64,000 bases of DNA from Pantoea rwandensis (GCF_000759475.1 NZ_CP009454.1:3348001-3412000); one strand, 5' to 3'; positions 29,822 to 40,285 are shown, numbered from the stretch's first letter. Program-made: numbers and translations. The notes: a model not told the origin generated them from the letters alone.

Positions 29822-31414
29822 TTAAACAATACCCTGACTGCGCAGATAATCTTCGTAGTTGCCGGTGAAGTCGATAATGCGATCGCCCTTCATCTCCATC
29901 ACGCGGGTTGCCAGTGAACTGACAAACTCACGGTCATGTGAAACGAAAATCAGAGTGCCTTCGTAACCTTCAAGTGCCAGGTTAAGCGATTCAATCGATT
30001 CCATATCGAGGTGGTTGGTCGGTTCATCCATGATCAAGATGTTCGGCTTTTGCATCATCAGCTTGCCAAACAACATGCGGCCTTTCTCACCACCGGACAG
30101 CACTTTAGCAGGCTTCTTGATTTCATCATGACCAAACAGCAGACGGCCCAGAATACTGCGCACCGCTTGCTCGTCATCACCTTCCTGCTTCCACTGGCTC
30201 ATCCAGTCGAACACGCTCAGGTCATCGGCGAAATCTTCGGCATGATCCTGCGCGTAATAACCAATGAGCGCATTCTCGGACCATTTCACAGTGCCGTTGT
30301 CAGGCGTTAGCTCGCCGACCAATGTTTTCAGCAACGTGGTTTTACCGATACCGTTGGCGCCCAAAATAGCCACTTTCTCGCCAACTTCAACCATCAGATT
30401 AAGCTTGCTGAACAGCGGACCGTTATCGAATCCTTTTGTCAGAGCCTCAACTTCCAGCGCATTACGGAACAGCTTCTTATCCTGTTCAAAACGGATATAA
30501 GGGTTCTGACGGCTGGACGCCTTAACTTCATCCAGTTTAATTTTATCAATCTGCTTGGCACGTGAAGTAGCCTGACGCGATTTAGAGGCGTTGGCACTAA
30601 AACGGCTAACGAACGATTGCAGGTCAGCAATTTGCGCTTTCTTCTTCGCGTTATCAGAAATTAAACGTTCACGCGCTTGCGTCGCCGCGGTCATATATTC
30701 GTCATAATTTCCTGGATACACGCGCAGCTCGCCGTAATCCAGATCCGCCATGTGCGTACACACCATATTCAGGAAGTGACGGTCATGCGAAATGATAATC
30801 ATGGTACTGTTACGTTCGTTTAGCACCTGCTCCAGCCAACGAATGGTATCAATATCCAGGTTGTTCGTCGGTTCGTCGAGCAGCAAAATATCCGGGTTTG
30901 AGAATAATGCCTGCGCCAACAGCACACGCAGTTTCCAACCTGGTGCGATTTCGCTCATCGGACCGTAATGCTGTTCCACCGGAATACCCACGCCCAGTAA
31001 TAATTCACCGGCACGAGATTCCGCGCTGTAACCATCCATTTCACCGTATTCGACTTCCAGGTCGGCAACTTTATAGCCTTCCTCTTCGCTCATTTCTGGC
31101 AAAGCATAAATACGGTCGCGCTCTTCCTTCACCGCCCATAATTCGGCGTGACCCATAATCACCGTATCCAGCACGCTAAACTGCTCAAAAGCAAATTGGT
31201 CCTGGCGTAACTTACCGATACGCTCGTTAGGGTCGAGTGAAACATTACCGTTGGTCGGTACCAGGTCGCCGCCCAGTATTTTCATGAAGGTCGATTTACC
31301 GCTGCCGTTCGCACCGATTAAACCGTAACGATTACCGCCGCCAAACTTAACGGAGATATTCTCAAACAGCGGCTTACTGCCGAACTGCATAGTAATATTG
31401 CTGGAAACTAACAC
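29822..31414 (-). CDS. ybiT: ABC-F family ATPase YbiT
   Basis: A protein of 530 residues, the same as E. coli YbiT. It has tandem ABC domains without membrane segments: Walker [10 protein letters not shown] and GANGIGKTT, Walker [14 protein letters not shown] and [13 protein letters not shown]. Between them lies the basic ABC-F linker with [27 protein letters not shown] proteins act on the ribosome as translation factors. It is single, on the minus strand. Confidence 0.96.
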   Translation of the reverse strand: MLVSSNITMQFGSKPLFENISVKFGGGNRYGLIGANGSGKSTFMKILGGDLVPTNGNVSLDPNERIGKLRQDQFAFEQFSVLDTVIMGHAELWAVKEERDRIYALPEMSEEEGYKVADLEVEYGEMDGYSAESRAGELLLGVGIPVEQHYGPMSEIAPGWKLRVLLAQALFSNPDILLLDEPTNNLDIDTIRWLEQVLNERNSTMIIISHDRHFLNMVCTHMADLDYGELRVYPGNYDEYMTAATQARERLISDNAKKKAQIADLQSFVSRFSANASKSRQATSRAKQIDKIKLDEVKASSRQNPYIRFEQDKKLFRNALEVEALTKGFDNGPLFSKLNLMVEVGEKVAILGANGIGKTTLLKTLVGELTPDNGTVKWSENALIGYYAQDHAEDFADDLSVFDWMSQWKQEGDDEQAVRSILGRLLFGHDEIKKPAKVLSGGEKGRMLFGKLMMQKPNILIMDEPTNHLDMESIESLNLALEGYEGTLIFVSHDREFVSSLATRVMEMKGDRIIDFTGNYEDYLRSQGIV

Positions 31415-31544
31415 GGCATTGACCTTTGTTACGCAGTGGAGGAAAAAACAGCGGGCATTATGCCAGAAAGCAGCACCGGGACGCCACCTCTGCGCCTGCG
31501 GGCAGCGAGCGAAGGCGTTGAACGCGTTGTTGCAAATAGAGAAA

Positions 31545-31576
31545 TAAAAAAGCCGAAGACAACGTGGTCTTCGGCT
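31545..31576 (-). terminator. Rho-independent terminator of the H-NS paralogue
   Basis: AGCCGAAGAC (31551-31560) and GTCTTCGGCT (31567-31576) form a perfect 10-bp stem. On the minus strand it is followed by TTTTTTA. It lies 24 bp beyond the stop. Confidence 0.9.
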
Positions 31577-31599
31577 CCCGCTTACAAGGATTGTGCAGA

Positions 31600-32001
31600 T
31601 TATTTGATCAGGAAGCTGTCCAGGCTTTTACCAGAGTCCAGCGCTTTCTTAATCGCTGCTGGGGTACGGCCCTGGCCGGTCCATGATTTCTCTTCACCGT
31701 TCTCATCGGTGTAAGAATATTTAGCCGGACGCGGTGCACGCTTCGCGCGTTTTTTACCGGTTTCCAGCGCACCCAGCAATTCGTTCGGGTCAATACCGTC
31801 AGCCAGCAGCATTTCGCGGTATTTAGACAGCTTTTCTTCTTTCTCGCGATTCTGCGCTTCTTCTGCATGAACTTCGTCGCGGCGCTCAGTCACCACCACG
31901 GTTAATTTCTCCAGAATCTCTTCCAGATCGGTCAATGGCAGTTCACGAGCCTGCGCACGTAATGTGCGAATGTTGTTCAGAACTTTAAATGCGTCACTCA
32001 T
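31600..32001 (-). CDS. H-NS family nucleoid protein (paralogue)
   Basis: A protein of 133 residues from the ATG at 32001, seven bases behind AAGGA. The N-terminal oligomerisation helices resemble H-NS ([31 protein letters not shown]), as does [17 protein letters not shown] basic linker [21 protein letters not shown] leads to the AT-hook-like [16 protein letters not shown]. Family and fold are certain. E. coli hns is elsewhere in the genome, next to tdk, so this is likely a second H-NS copy rather than the main one; StpA is another possible name. Confidence 0.9.
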   Translation of the reverse strand: MSDAFKVLNNIRTLRAQARELPLTDLEEILEKLTVVVTERRDEVHAEEAQNREKEEKLSKYREMLLADGIDPNELLGALETGKKRAKRAPRPAKYSYTDENGEEKSWTGQGRTPAAIKKALDSGKSLDSFLIK

Positions 32002-32432
32002 CACAAGGTCCTTGCTTAAGGGGGTTTAAATAAACTGTAGTGGCAAGATTACCCAATTCAAATAAAAAAATAAATTAATTTATGCGGACGGATAATTCCT
32101 AACTGATTAACGTATTCACAATTTGAGCGGTCCCCCCAGCGAGAAGCTTTAATTAACGGTGAATTAACAACAACATTTTAGTACCACCGACTGGAACTGG
32201 TACCGATTTCAGAGGTTATTCCCGGCTGATAAACAAGCATTTAGCGGCTAATGCCTTGTCTGGCTGAAGTGTGTTAGCAGATTAATGAAGATTAATGTTA
32301 TGGACGAAAATCTATTTTCACAGGTGATTATTATATTTTTACAGTTGAGAGCACAATCGCATTTTTATCCCCCTTTACGATAAAAAGCCAGTGCATGCAC
32401 CGGCTTTTACCCTCATAAAACGTCACCTCAGG
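32002..32432. other. AT-rich gene-free region upstream of the H-NS paralogue, with sugar-porter terminator
   Basis: 431 bp, distinctly AT-rich in 32040-32370, as expected for an H-NS-type promoter. No small ORF with an RBS was seen. Near the right end AAAAGCC (32383-32389) and GGCTTTT (32402-32408) flank GTGCATGCAC; this is a probable terminator for the sugar porter gene on the minus strand. Confidence 0.5.
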
Positions 32433-33914
32433 TTACGAGCTTTTCTTCACAGCGTGCGTCAACTGCGGTTGCGGTTCTTCATTTGACAGCCAGTCGTGCA
32501 AATAATGCTCGATCTGTTCCAGCGAACGATTTCGTGTTTCTGGTACATAGCGAACCACAAAAATGGCTCCCCCTATTCCGACTAGCGCAAAAATAAAGAA
32601 CGCTCCCGATAAACCCACCGATGCCAACAGGATCGGGAACATCAGCGAGATAAGGAAATTAGCGATCCACATAGCAAACACGGCGCCGCCCATAAATATC
32701 CCACGCAGACGTGTAGGGAAAATTTCAGACAATAGCAACCAGGTCACGGGTGAGAGTGCTCCTTGCTGGAAACTCAAAAACATCAGCATTCCCAGCAGCA
32801 CCATATAACTGCGCAGTACATCAGGTTGACCATTTACTGTCTCCGGCATGAAATAACTGACGGCACCAATAAACACCAGACAGGCGGTACAGCCAAACTG
32901 CCCTAACATCGTCATGGTACGGCGCCCAATGCGCCCCAGCAGCCAGATACCAACGAAAGTCATTAATACCGAAATAACGCCATTGGCGATGGTGGCAATT
33001 AAGGCTGCGTTATCGCTCATGCCCACGGCTTTTAACATGGTCGGAGCGTAATACATGATGGTATTCACCCCGGTTAACTGCTGTATGACCGCAATCCCCA
33101 CGCCAATCAAAAATAATTTAAACAGCCAGGGTTGGCGAAGTTCACGCAGGCGTGGGCGCGTTTCATGTTGCTCTTCAGCTAAGGTCTCTTCTATTTCCGT
33201 GAGTTCCCACTCAACATCTTGTTTAGCTCGCGTGCGCTCCAGCACCTGACGCGCTTCCGCCAACCGCCCTTTCATCGCATACCAACGCGGTGAGTCGGGC
33301 ATAAACAGCATGCCAAACCACAGCAGCACGGCAGGCACCGTCGCGACCGCCAGCATCCAGCGCCAGGTAGCATCACCGCCCCACACCGCGTTAAATCCAG
33401 CGTTGGAGATGTAAGCCAACATCTGCCCGGAGACGATCATCAGTTCTTGCATGGTCACTAACTGGCCACGTTTGTTGGCGGGCGCCATCTCCGCGATATA
33501 CACCGGAACCGTCGCTGACGCTCCCCCCACCGCCACACCCAATACCAGGCGGAAGAAAATCATCCATTCAACGTCAGGTGCTAACGCGGTGCCGATTGCG
33601 CCAATGGCGAAAATCACCGCCAGCACCAGAATGATTTTTCTCCGCCCGGCCGCGGCGGCAAAGTGGCCTGACGCCAGGGCACCAAAAGCCGCGCCAAACA
33701 GCAGGCTGCTGGTGACCAACCCCGTGGTAAAGGGTGTCAGATGGAGATCGTTACCCATAAATAACAGTGCGCCAGAAATCACACCGGTGTCATAGCCGAA
33801 CAGCAACCCCCCTAAGGTGGCAATCATTGCTATCACCTTCACAAAGGGTTCAGTGCGCGTGCTGCTGTTCGGCCCTGATGCTTTGTTGGGGGTAAGGTAG
33901 TTTTCCCGCGGCAT
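32433..33914 (-). CDS. Sugar porter family MFS transporter
   Basis: A protein of 493 residues with 12 membrane helices. Sugar-porter motifs are GGLLFGYDTGVISGAL (TM1), GRRK after TM2, the PDSPRWYAMKGR loop, QQLTGVNTIMYYAPT (TM7), GRIGRR after TM8 and a final VPETRNRSLEQIE. This is the GalP/AraE/IolT/XylE group, proton symporters for hexoses, pentoses or inositol; the substrate cannot be fixed from sequence. It is a single gene with its own promoter region and terminator. It is not in the E. coli neighbourhood. Confidence 0.88.
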   Translation of the reverse strand: MPRENYLTPNKASGPNSSTRTEPFVKVIAMIATLGGLLFGYDTGVISGALLFMGNDLHLTPFTTGLVTSSLLFGAAFGALASGHFAAAAGRRKIILVLAVIFAIGAIGTALAPDVEWMIFFRLVLGVAVGGASATVPVYIAEMAPANKRGQLVTMQELMIVSGQMLAYISNAGFNAVWGGDATWRWMLAVATVPAVLLWFGMLFMPDSPRWYAMKGRLAEARQVLERTRAKQDVEWELTEIEETLAEEQHETRPRLRELRQPWLFKLFLIGVGIAVIQQLTGVNTIMYYAPTMLKAVGMSDNAALIATIANGVISVLMTFVGIWLLGRIGRRTMTMLGQFGCTACLVFIGAVSYFMPETVNGQPDVLRSYMVLLGMLMFLSFQQGALSPVTWLLLSEIFPTRLRGIFMGGAVFAMWIANFLISLMFPILLASVGLSGAFFIFALVGIGGAIFVVRYVPETRNRSLEQIEHYLHDWLSNEEPQPQLTHAVKKSS

Positions 33915-34012
33915 AATCCACTCCTTAACAGTGAGAGAAGATTTAAAAATAGTTTATTTCAACCAACAGGAATAATTATGAAATTTAAATTTTGCGCGAC
34001 AGATCATAAACA

Positions 34013-34028
34013 CCGCATTTGCATGCGG
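34013..34028. promoter_or_regulatory. Inverted repeat upstream of the sugar porter
   Basis: CCGCAT (34013-34018) and ATGCGG (34023-34028) flank TTGC, about 100 bp upstream of the sugar porter start in the 268-bp gap 33915-34182. It is a possible repressor operator. No adjacent regulator gene is present, so this is weak. Confidence 0.3.
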
Positions 34029-34182
34029 AGTAGATCACAAAAAGCGGCTTTACTGCGTGTAAATCGGTGAAGAGTGATCAGAGGGGAATTTGCATTTAAT
34101 CCAAAATGAAAATTTTCATTCCAAAATGGGTGGAGTGTAATGCCTGATGCTGGGGCAGCCCGCAGACTGCCCCCTTTTATGA

Positions 34183-35700
34183 TTAAGGCACCGTGGTGGC
34201 AGGGCCAAACACGGAATATTCAGGCAAATTAACGTTCTGATAAGGTTCCCAGCCGCCGCCCAGCGCTTTGTACAACGCGACTAAATCCAGTGCACTCTGC
34301 ATGCGTGCCTGTGTCGATTGTGCTTCTGCCTGCGCTAACTGGCGCTGTGCGTCCAACACATCCAGGAAGGTGGAAATCCCCTGCTTGTAGCTATCACTGG
34401 CGAGATCAAATGCTCTCTGCAATGCGCCAGTGGTTTCATCCAGAGCTGTCACCTGCTGCTGATCGGCGCGATAGCTGACCAGGGCATTCTCGACATCCTG
34501 CAAGGCGGTCAGCACCGTCTGGCGATATTCCAGCGCCGCATTGGCCTGCTGCGCGCGCGCCAGTTTCACACTGGAGACCAAACGCCCGCCCTGGAAAATC
34601 GGAATGGAGAGCGAAGGTCCAATGCTGTAGAAATGGCTGCTCCAGTCATCCAGATAGCTGGCATCGGTGTTGCGAACCCCGAGTTGACCCGTCAGTGACA
34701 GGCTGGGGAACAGATCCGCCACCGACACGCCGATGTTGGCGGTCTGCGCATGCAGATTGGCTTCCGCTTGCCGAATATCCGGACGTCGTCGCGCCAGCGT
34801 GGATGGGATCCCCACCGCCACCATTTTCGGCAGCGCGGGTAACGCTTTACTGCTCATCAACTCGTTATCCAGTGCGCCCGGCGTTTTGCCCAGCAAAACT
34901 GCTAAGCCATTCATGGCCTGCCGCTCCTGCGATTGATAACCTGGCAATTGCGCATTCAACGAGGCCAGCTGTGCACGCGCGTTTTCCACATCGGTGAGCG
35001 GTGCCATGCCGTTACGCTGCTGGCTTTGCGTCAGTTCCCAGGTTTGCTGCGCCACATCGATTTGCTGCTGCAGCGTGTTGAGCACCGCTTGCGCGCCGCG
35101 CAGTTGCAGATAGGCGCGCGCCACTTCCGCTTCGAGCGACACGAGCGCATCATTGCGCTGTTCAATGGCGGCCTGCTGCTGCGCATCTGCGGCTTCCATC
35201 TGACGCCGCACTTTGCCCCACAGATCCAGCTCCCAGCTGGCGTCAAAGCTACCCTGGTATAGCGTAACAGAGTGATCGAGGCCATTCAGTTGGCTGGCAA
35301 CGTCACTGTCCACCTGATCGTAAACCCCGTTGGACTTAAGTAAGCCTTTTAAACCCAACTGCTGACGGGTCACTTTGGCTGAACCATTGAGTGACGGAAA
35401 AAGCCCGCCGCGCGCCTGTGCCAGTTGCTCACGTGCACCGGCAATGCGCAGCACCGATTGCTGCAAGGTTAAGTTACCTGCGATGGCGCGTTCGATCAGG
35501 CTATCCAGCTGTGGGTCATTAAAGCTTTTCCACCATAGCGGGTTGGTGGCCGCCGATTGCGGCTTTGAGGCTTCCTGCGACGGTAAATCGCGATAGCTGC
35601 CCGGTGTCTGTGCATGGGGAGGCTGATAATCAGGACCCACAGCGCAACCCGCCAGAAGCAGAGAGAGCGCCAGCAAACTCAAGCGCGAAGAGGTGATCAT
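34183..35700 (-). CDS. Outer membrane efflux lipoprotein (NodT/OprM type)
   Basis: A protein of 505 residues from the ATG at 35700 (AGGAG upstream; the ATG overlaps the end of the preceding gene). The lipoprotein signal has lipobox LLLAGC and is followed by AVGPDYQPP, typical of NodT-family channels. Two repeated efflux domains carry long coiled coils (e.g. RQMEAADAQQQAAIEQRNDALVSLEAEVARAYLQL). The motif IPSTLARRRPDIRQAEANL is characteristic. It forms the outer-membrane duct for the EmrAB-type pump encoded just upstream. Confidence 0.92.
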   Translation of the reverse strand: MITSSRLSLLALSLLLAGCAVGPDYQPPHAQTPGSYRDLPSQEASKPQSAATNPLWWKSFNDPQLDSLIERAIAGNLTLQQSVLRIAGAREQLAQARGGLFPSLNGSAKVTRQQLGLKGLLKSNGVYDQVDSDVASQLNGLDHSVTLYQGSFDASWELDLWGKVRRQMEAADAQQQAAIEQRNDALVSLEAEVARAYLQLRGAQAVLNTLQQQIDVAQQTWELTQSQQRNGMAPLTDVENARAQLASLNAQLPGYQSQERQAMNGLAVLLGKTPGALDNELMSSKALPALPKMVAVGIPSTLARRRPDIRQAEANLHAQTANIGVSVADLFPSLSLTGQLGVRNTDASYLDDWSSHFYSIGPSLSIPIFQGGRLVSSVKLARAQQANAALEYRQTVLTALQDVENALVSYRADQQQVTALDETTGALQRAFDLASDSYKQGISTFLDVLDAQRQLAQAEAQSTQARMQSALDLVALYKALGGGWEPYQNVNLPEYSVFGPATTVP

Positions 35701-35701
35701 T

Positions 35702-37270
35702 TTAGTGTGCTCCTGCACTGCCTTCGCTCTTGATCGGCGAAAGCAACCAACAAAATGGAATCAACAGCAAGGCCACAATACTCAGACCCATAAAGACGTC
35801 GATATACGCAAGGATACGCGCCTGCGCAATCATCTCTTTGTACAGCTGACCGGTCGCCAGCGTCAGTGGATCACCGACGGCGCTGGTAAAGTCGCGAATC
35901 GCCTGCGCCCAATGCTGCAAAGTCAGGTTGAACGGCTCGTTAAGCGGCGTCATGTTATGCACCATATTCGCTGAGCGCGTCTGCATACGTTCGGTAATCC
36001 CTGCCGTTGCCAGTGAAATCCCGATCGATCCCGCCACATTACGGAACATGGTAAACAATGCCGATGCATCCGCATTGAGCCGTTGCGGCACCGTAATAAA
36101 AGCAATGGTAGTCAGCGGCACAAACAGAAAACCCAGCCCTATCGATTGCGCACTGCGCATTAATACCAGGGTGGTAAAATCAACGTTCGGCGTTAAGGTC
36201 GTGGAATAAAAGAAGGCGCTGGCGAGACAGGTAAAGCCGAAAGCAATGATGTAGCGTGTTTGCACAATCGGCATCAGCTTCAGCACCAGCGGAATAGTCA
36301 GAACGATCAATATCGCACCAGGCGAGAGTACCAGCCCCGACCAGGTCGCGGTATAGCCCAGATCCTGCTGCGCCAGCTGTGGAAGTACCACCGAACTGCC
36401 ATACAGAATCATCGCCATGCCTGCCATCAGCAAACCGGCCACCCAGAAGTTACGATCTTTCATGACCGTGATATCCACCACTGGTTTACGTGCATACAGC
36501 AACCAGTAGACGGCGCCGACAATGCCGATCACCGCCAGCATGCAAAACAGGCGAATAAAGTGCGAGGCAAACCAGTCTTCATCTTCGCCACGGTCGAGGA
36601 ATACCTGCAAACAGCCGAGTCCAAGGGTGATCAAGCTGATGCCGATGTAATCGATCTTCAGCTTGCCCTTCGCCCATTTACGCTCCCACGGCGGATCTTC
36701 CAGCAGCTGATAGATCGCCAGCACCGTTAAAATGCCGACCGGGATGTTAATGAAGAACACCCAGCGCCAGCTATAGTTATCGGTGATCCAGCCGCCGAGT
36801 GTGGGGCCGATCACTGGCGCAACGATAATCGCAATCGACGAGAGACCAAAAGCTTTGCCACGATCTTCCGCTTTAAAGTAATCGAGGAGCACCGATTGCT
36901 GCACCGGCTGCAAACCGCCGCCGAAAAAGCCCTGCAACACGCGGAACAGAATGATTTGCCATAGCTCGGTGGCGATACCGCACAGGAACGAGCAGATGGT
37001 GAACATGACAATACAGATCAGGAAGAACTGTTTACGCCCAAACAAGCGGCTAAAGAAGGCGGAAATGGGCAACACAATGCCGTTGGCTACCAAATAGGAA
37101 GTCAGCACCCAGGTGGATTCGTCGTAACTGGAAGAGAGTGAGCCGGCAATGTGCGGCAGCGCCACGTTAACGATGGTGGTGTCAAGGATCTCCATAAACA
37201 CCGCCAGCGTCACCGTGATGGCGACCAACCAGGGATTGCTGGCCGGACGCCAGCTTTCACTCGCACTCAT
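35702..37270 (-). CDS. EmrB-type DHA2 drug:H+ antiporter
   Basis: A protein of 522 residues with 14 predicted membrane helices. The DHA2 signatures are LDTTIVNVALPHIAGSL (motif D1), the GRKQFF loop (motif A), LQGFFGGGLQPVQQS (motif B) and GPTLGGWITDNYSWRWVFFINIPVG (motif C, antiporter-specific). It overlaps the membrane-fusion gene by four bases. With that protein and the lipoprotein channel it forms a tripartite pump for hydrophobic drugs or phenolics. It resembles E. coli EmrB, but the location differs, so no symbol is given. Confidence 0.92.
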   Translation of the reverse strand: MSASESWRPASNPWLVAITVTLAVFMEILDTTIVNVALPHIAGSLSSSYDESTWVLTSYLVANGIVLPISAFFSRLFGRKQFFLICIVMFTICSFLCGIATELWQIILFRVLQGFFGGGLQPVQQSVLLDYFKAEDRGKAFGLSSIAIIVAPVIGPTLGGWITDNYSWRWVFFINIPVGILTVLAIYQLLEDPPWERKWAKGKLKIDYIGISLITLGLGCLQVFLDRGEDEDWFASHFIRLFCMLAVIGIVGAVYWLLYARKPVVDITVMKDRNFWVAGLLMAGMAMILYGSSVVLPQLAQQDLGYTATWSGLVLSPGAILIVLTIPLVLKLMPIVQTRYIIAFGFTCLASAFFYSTTLTPNVDFTTLVLMRSAQSIGLGFLFVPLTTIAFITVPQRLNADASALFTMFRNVAGSIGISLATAGITERMQTRSANMVHNMTPLNEPFNLTLQHWAQAIRDFTSAVGDPLTLATGQLYKEMIAQARILAYIDVFMGLSIVALLLIPFCWLLSPIKSEGSAGAH

Positions 37271-38397
37271 TCGACGGTGACCTTCGGCTCAACCGACAGG
37301 CCCAGCGGCAGCGGATGATTCGGATCCAACCCTTTATCGATAACGATTTTCACCGGCACGCGCTGCACAATCTTCACATAGTTACCGGTGGCATTTTCGG
37401 CCGGGAAGGTGGAGAAGCGCGAGCCGGAGCCCATCTGCACGCTATCAACGTGCCCTTCCAGCTTCATATCAGGCCAGGCATCGATACTGATATCCACTTT
37501 GTCACCGGGATTCATCCGAGCCAGCTGTGACTCTTTGAAATTGGCATTGATCCAGATATCCGGCGACACCAGTGAAAACAGCGCCGTGCCGGCCTGTACC
37601 AGTGTGCCGACCTGCACGTTACGCTTGGTGACAAAGCCATCGTAGGGGGCGCGCACTTGGGTATAAGAGAGATTCAGTTCGGCGGTGTTGAGCTGTGCCT
37701 GCGCCTGCTCAACCTGCTGCTGGCGCGCCTCCACATTGGTTTCCTGCTGACGAATCTGCAATTGCACCTGTGAAGCCACTTCGACCTGCGCTTTAGCACT
37801 TTGCATTTGTGCTTCAGCGGAGCGCAACTGCGCGGCCGCAGTATCGATGTTACGTTGGGAAGTCGCGCGAGGATCTACGCCGCGCTGACGACGATAATCC
37901 GCCTGCGCATTCAAAAGATTGGCCTGAGCTTTTGCTTGATCGGCTAACGCCTGATCGCGCTGCGCAGGATACTGCACGCGAGACAGCGCTAATTGCGCCT
38001 GTGCCTGATGCAGTTGCGCCTTCGCCAGACCGAGTTGGGCTTTGGCCTGATCGCGTTGGGCACTGGTATCGCGCGGGTCGATCTCCACCAGCAAATCGCC
38101 CTGCTTCACCCGCTGGTTGTCTCTCACCAGCAGCTTCACCACATAACCCGCTGCTTTCGGCGCAATAGTCACCGCATCGCCTTCGGTAAAGGCATCATCC
38201 GTGGTTTCAATATTGCGCGTGGTAAACCAGAACCACAGTCCCACCAGCAGCATGATCACGACCACGATGGCAAGAATGATCAGGGGCTTTTTGCCGGGGC
38301 GTTTACGTTGCGGTTCGTTGTTTTCTTGACTGGAGTCTGAAGCGTGCTGTGCATCCTGCTGCTCGCGAGCGGGCGGCTGATTGTGGTTATCACTCAT
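37267..38397 (-). CDS. EmrA-type membrane fusion protein (HlyD family)
   Basis: A protein of 376 residues. A hydrophilic N-terminal tail of about 35 residues is followed by one membrane helix (IILAIVVVIMLLVGLWFWF). A lipoyl half-motif (TTDDAFTEGDAVTIAPKAAGYV) comes next, then a long coiled-coil hairpin rich in Q and A (about 115-240), the second lipoyl half (VRAPYDGFVTKRNVQVGT) and a beta barrel. It bridges the antiporter to the outer-membrane channel. It is the first gene of the efflux operon. No regulator gene is adjacent. Confidence 0.92.
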   Translation of the reverse strand: MSDNHNQPPAREQQDAQHASDSSQENNEPQRKRPGKKPLIILAIVVVIMLLVGLWFWFTTRNIETTDDAFTEGDAVTIAPKAAGYVVKLLVRDNQRVKQGDLLVEIDPRDTSAQRDQAKAQLGLAKAQLHQAQAQLALSRVQYPAQRDQALADQAKAQANLLNAQADYRRQRGVDPRATSQRNIDTAAAQLRSAEAQMQSAKAQVEVASQVQLQIRQQETNVEARQQQVEQAQAQLNTAELNLSYTQVRAPYDGFVTKRNVQVGTLVQAGTALFSLVSPDIWINANFKESQLARMNPGDKVDISIDAWPDMKLEGHVDSVQMGSGSRFSTFPAENATGNYVKIVQRVPVKIVIDKGLDPNHPLPLGLSVEPKVTVE

Positions 38398-38584
38398 AAG
38401 TTATCATCGCTGGCTGTGATCCCGATCCACGGGCAAAAACGGTCAACTTAACCTTAGATCGAAAATTGACAAATGCCAGTACAACTTTACACAACCCAAC
38501 AATCAACGCATTTTCTGCCACTGAGTGCGATAACGCGCTGAATAACCAGCGCGTCAGCTTCACCTGCAGGACAAATTGGCTACC

Positions 38585-39694
38585 TTAATGTAGCCAGTGC
38601 AACAGAAACCAACCGCACAGCATCGACCACGCCAGCATGGGCAGAGAAAACAGGTGAAAGCGCCACCAGACTTTGCTGTCCTGCGCCATACGCAGCGCAA
38701 TCAGGTTAGCCAGTGAACCCGGCAACAAGCCGAATCCGCCAATGTTGACGGCCCAGGCGAGCACCTCGGTGGGCGGCACTTTTTGCAGCAAAAGAATGGT
38801 TGCCGGCACATTACTGATGACCTGTGAAAGACCGATCGCCAGCAAATATAACCCCCCTTCGCTTAAATGACCTATCGCGGCAAAATACGGTTGCAGCAGG
38901 GGAAGATGCATCAGTAAAAACACATCGATGAACATCGCGACAAATACCAGTAACAAGCTCCAGTCAATACTGATCAATACGCTGCGCGCCATGATCAGGA
39001 AGCAGCCTGCCACCAATAACAGTGCCCATCCGGTCATTTTCAGCTCTAAAGCCACAATAAACACCAGATAGAGCAGCACGCTGATGATAAACAACGGTTT
39101 TTGCCATTGATGCGCTTCGCTTTGCGCATGCTTCTGAATGGTTCGTTTTGGAAAACTCCACCAGGTGAGCGCCATCAGGCTGATCATTAATACCGCAGCC
39201 AACGGTGCCATTTGCAGAATAAAACCTGGCACGCTGAGTGTGCCGTGACTCCACAACAGAATATTTTGCGGATTGCCTACTGGCGTCAGCAGCGATCCAG
39301 CATTCACCGCCAGCGCTTCAAAAATAATCAGACGAGAAATCGGCAGACGCGAGAATTTGCGCAACGTCAGCGTCAGCGGCACCAGAATAAACAGCGCCAC
39401 ATCGTTGGTGAGAAAGGTGGAAAGTAGCGCTGCGGCACAGACCATAAACAGCGCCAGCGTGCGCTCATGTTGAAAGCGCTGTACCAGACGTGCGCCGAGC
39501 ACATCGAAATAGCCGCTGTTTTCCAGTCCTTTGGTCAGCATCAATAGCCCGGTGAGTGTCATGATGGTGTGCCAGTCAACGGCGGCAGGCAATTGCGGCC
39601 AACGATACTCCGCCAGCGGCAATAAAATCACACCCAACAGCAACAACAAATGCAAAATACGATCACGCATTAAGGAACGCAGTACGATGGGCAT
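38585..39694 (-). CDS. ybiR: Putative anion transporter YbiR
   Basis: A protein of 369 residues (E. coli YbiR 372) with about ten membrane helices. The blocks WHTIMTLTGLLMLTKGLENSGYFDVLG, STFLTNDVALFILVPLTLTL, FEALAVNAGSLLTPVGNPQNILLW and NIGGFGLLPGSLANLIALRMA are nearly identical to E. coli. The N-G-S-L-L-TP-GNPQN motif is that of the divalent-anion:Na+ and arsenite-transporter families. The substrate is not known. It starts 21 bp after mntR and is probably cotranscribed, which hints at a manganese link. Confidence 0.92.
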   Translation of the reverse strand: MPIVLRSLMRDRILHLLLLLGVILLPLAEYRWPQLPAAVDWHTIMTLTGLLMLTKGLENSGYFDVLGARLVQRFQHERTLALFMVCAAALLSTFLTNDVALFILVPLTLTLRKFSRLPISRLIIFEALAVNAGSLLTPVGNPQNILLWSHGTLSVPGFILQMAPLAAVLMISLMALTWWSFPKRTIQKHAQSEAHQWQKPLFIISVLLYLVFIVALELKMTGWALLLVAGCFLIMARSVLISIDWSLLLVFVAMFIDVFLLMHLPLLQPYFAAIGHLSEGGLYLLAIGLSQVISNVPATILLLQKVPPTEVLAWAVNIGGFGLLPGSLANLIALRMAQDSKVWWRFHLFSLPMLAWSMLCGWFLLHWLH

Positions 39695-39715
39695 GATGGC
39701 GTAAGGCCTTGTAGG

Positions 39716-40174
39716 TTAGCGGCTCTCGTAAAACTTCTGGAAGACGGCGAGGGTTTCATCACTGACGTGATGTTCCAGACCTTCTGAATCCCGGCGGGCA
39801 GTTTCCGGGCTGACACCTAGCGCCAGCAAGAAGGTTTCCACAATGTGGTGACGCACACGGCTCGCTTCAGCCAGCTTTTCACCTTCAGCCGTCAGAAAAA
39901 CGCCGCGATAGGGAACCTGTTCCACCAGACCCGTGGTGCCTAAACGCTTCAACATCTTTGCCACGGTGGGTTGTGAAACGCCAAGGCGCGCGGCCATATC
40001 GACCTGGCGGGCTTCACCAAATTCACGAATTAAATCAGAGATTAACTCTACGTAGTCATCAATAAGTTCACGTCGATGCGCTTCGCGCACCTGGCGAAAT
40101 CCTTCGACATGCTCCTCTATATCTTTAAGCGGCCCCTGGGGCGTATTGGTGGCGCTCTTTGCACGACGACTCAT
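39716..40174 (-). CDS. mntR: Manganese transport regulator MntR
   Basis: A protein of 152 residues (E. coli 155). It is a DtxR-family repressor/activator that senses Mn2+. The winged helix includes [37 protein letters not shown]. The metal-binding and dimer region has [15 protein letters not shown] and EHHVSDET. It is divergent from the mntS-like gene across a region with an MntR box. In E. coli MntR represses mntH and mntS and activates mntP. Confidence 0.96.
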   Translation of the reverse strand: MSRRAKSATNTPQGPLKDIEEHVEGFRQVREAHRRELIDDYVELISDLIREFGEARQVDMAARLGVSQPTVAKMLKRLGTTGLVEQVPYRGVFLTAEGEKLAEASRVRHHIVETFLLALGVSPETARRDSEGLEHHVSDETLAVFQKFYESR

Positions 40175-40285
40175 TCAGCTTCCTCTTTATTATCTGCCGC
40201 ACTTTACCTGCGGTGCGGGCCTGGCTGCGCTCATTGTAAACCAGGCACAAATAAGCACAAATTTTTCCTAAATAGTGTTGGCTAA

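Noticed and set aside
33915..34182. Possible CRP site before the sugar porter (AGATCACA half-sites)
   Set aside because: Only half-sites at wrong spacing were found; too weak to list as a feature.
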